Below, piece by piece: positions 63,201-64,000 of a stretch of DNA of 64,000 bases; positions within the stretch are counted from its first letter, which is position 1; every line of letters starts with the position of its first letter. The DNA is from Paramecium sonneborni (taxonomy: Eukaryota > Ciliophora > Oligohymenophorea > Peniculida > Parameciidae), in the NCBI GenBank assembly GCA_905182985.1, contig CAJJDN010000004.1, forward strand, positions 898,551-962,550. Direction: 5' to 3'. The notes under the pieces were generated by a model that was given only the letters and a program-made list of their open reading frames with translations, made no database searches and was not told where the DNA came from. Position numbers and translations under genes: made by a program.

Positions 63201-64000
63201 CTTATTATTCTTAGACTTAGTTATCTTAAATTTCATTAACATTTTCATTATTAATAATTACTTCTTTTTCAACATCCAATTAAGGTTATCCAGATTCTTA
63301 TTAAATATTTTATTCAACTTATTATTCTTAGACTTAATTATCTTGAATTTCAATAACATTTTCATTATTAATAATAACTTCTTTTTCATCATCCAATTAA
63401 GGTTATCCAGATTCTAATTAAATATTTTATTCCACTTATTATTCTTAGACATAGTTATCTTAAATTTCAATAACATTTTCATTATTAATTATTACTTCTT
63501 TTTCAACATCCAATTAAGGTTATCCACATTCTAATTAAATATTTTATTCAACTTATTATTCTTAGACTTAGTTATCTTAAATTTCATTAACATTTTCATT
63601 ATTTATAATTACTTCTTTTTCAACATCTAATTAAGGTTATCCAAACTCTTATTAAATATTTTATTCCACTTATTATTCTTAGACTTAGTTATCTTAAATT
63701 TCAATAACATTTTCATTATTAATAATGACTTCTTTTTCAACATCCAATTAAGGTTATCCAGATTCTAATTAAATATTTTATTCAACTTATTATTCTTAGA
63801 CTTAGTTATCTTAAATTTCAATAACATTTTCATTATTAATAATTATTTCTTTTTCAACATCCAATTAAGGTTATCCAGATTTCTATTAGATTATTTATTC
63901 CAATTATTATTCTTAGACTTAGTTATCTTAAATTTCATTAAGATTTTCATTATTATTAATTACTTGTTTTACAACATCTAATTAAGGTTATCCAGATTCT
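60234..64000 (-). CDS. Repeat-containing protein with unique helical C-terminus (partial)
   Basis: The visible part runs from the right edge to the TGA at 60234 and continues beyond the window. It begins with at least 23 tandem 39-residue units (61293-64000), all in frame. Then comes a linker (KHISKERIYQIQDDITDYIP), a basic segment (ENVRKIRRLSLSQKKFNEYI) and a helical C-terminal domain of about 180 residues (QMAEDQFRIIQDGFSLIAQS up to LIEALFNVELE). A 25-nt intron near 60440-60464 is needed in that domain. The repeat units are Gln/Glu/Val/Asn-rich and likely extended. I do not recognise the C-terminal domain. An internal ATG at 60774 is in the same frame with no stop upstream, so I see one protein. 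Confidence 0.75.
61293..64000. repeat. 117-bp coding minisatellite, at least 23 units
   Basis: Unit starts with AAGGTTATCCAGATTCTAAT on the plus strand. The first unit starts at 61293 and the last visible one at 63984, exactly 23 x 117 bp apart, so no indel has broken the period. Each unit encodes 39 residues on the minus strand (contains VEKEVIINNENVNEIQD and QVEQNIQLESGQ). Units from 61293 to ~63280 are nearly identical, with two recurrent variants (TTA/TTG Leu; Asn/Ile in the V-N-E-I step). Units beyond ~63290 carry more substitutions. Confidence 0.97.

Noticed and set aside
61293..64000. CRISPR array or satellite DNA
   Set aside because: Units are contiguous with no spacers, 117 bp long, in frame, and joined to a unique coding domain.

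Overview
The window looks like macronuclear DNA of a ciliate close to Paramecium. Open frames become coherent only if TAA and TAG are read as glutamine and TGA is the sole stop. Coding exons are joined by very short GT..AG introns (about 20-34 nt, mostly ending TAG). The DNA is extremely AT-rich, intergenic gaps are often under 100 bp, and single-copy housekeeping genes are uninterrupted, which argues against germline DNA carrying eliminated elements. About 40 genes are described; many introns were placed by hand, so exon boundaries are the least certain part.

Left part (1-20.1 kb): an N-terminal fragment, an unknown 345-residue protein, a giant 2,390-residue coiled-coil protein, a second coiled-coil protein, an IGHMBP2-type SF1 helicase with AN1 finger, thymidylate kinase, poly(A) polymerase, ribosomal protein uS19 (RPS15) and a charged coiled-coil protein. 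Middle (20.1-45.4 kb): membrane proteins, a Schlafen/AlbA_2-type protein, a membrane-anchored EGF/RING-H2 protein, an EF-hand protein, a tandem pair of MGSxC proteins that each carry SILK plus RVxF-like PP1-docking motifs, ER glucosidase I (GH63), the Paf1-complex subunit CDC73, a twin-CX9C protein and an ankyrin-DHHC palmitoyltransferase.

Right part (46-64 kb): three single N characters, each flanked by exact direct repeats of about 1.2-1.3 kb, almost certainly unmerged contig overlaps rather than biology. They artificially double a p24 cargo receptor, a small membrane protein and part of a multipass RING protein. A POT1/TEBP-alpha-like telomere protein lies between. The window ends in a gene carrying at least 23 in-frame copies of a 117-bp (39-residue) tandem repeat in which every glutamine is TAA.

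The genes mix secretory pathway quality control and transport (GH63, p24, DHHC), mRNA 3'-end formation and transcription (poly(A) polymerase, CDC73), nucleic-acid maintenance (helicase, TMPK, POT1) and structural coiled coils probably of the ciliate cortex or cilia. No operons are expected. Neighbours are often divergent or convergent with tiny gaps, and two convergent pairs overlap in their coding ends.
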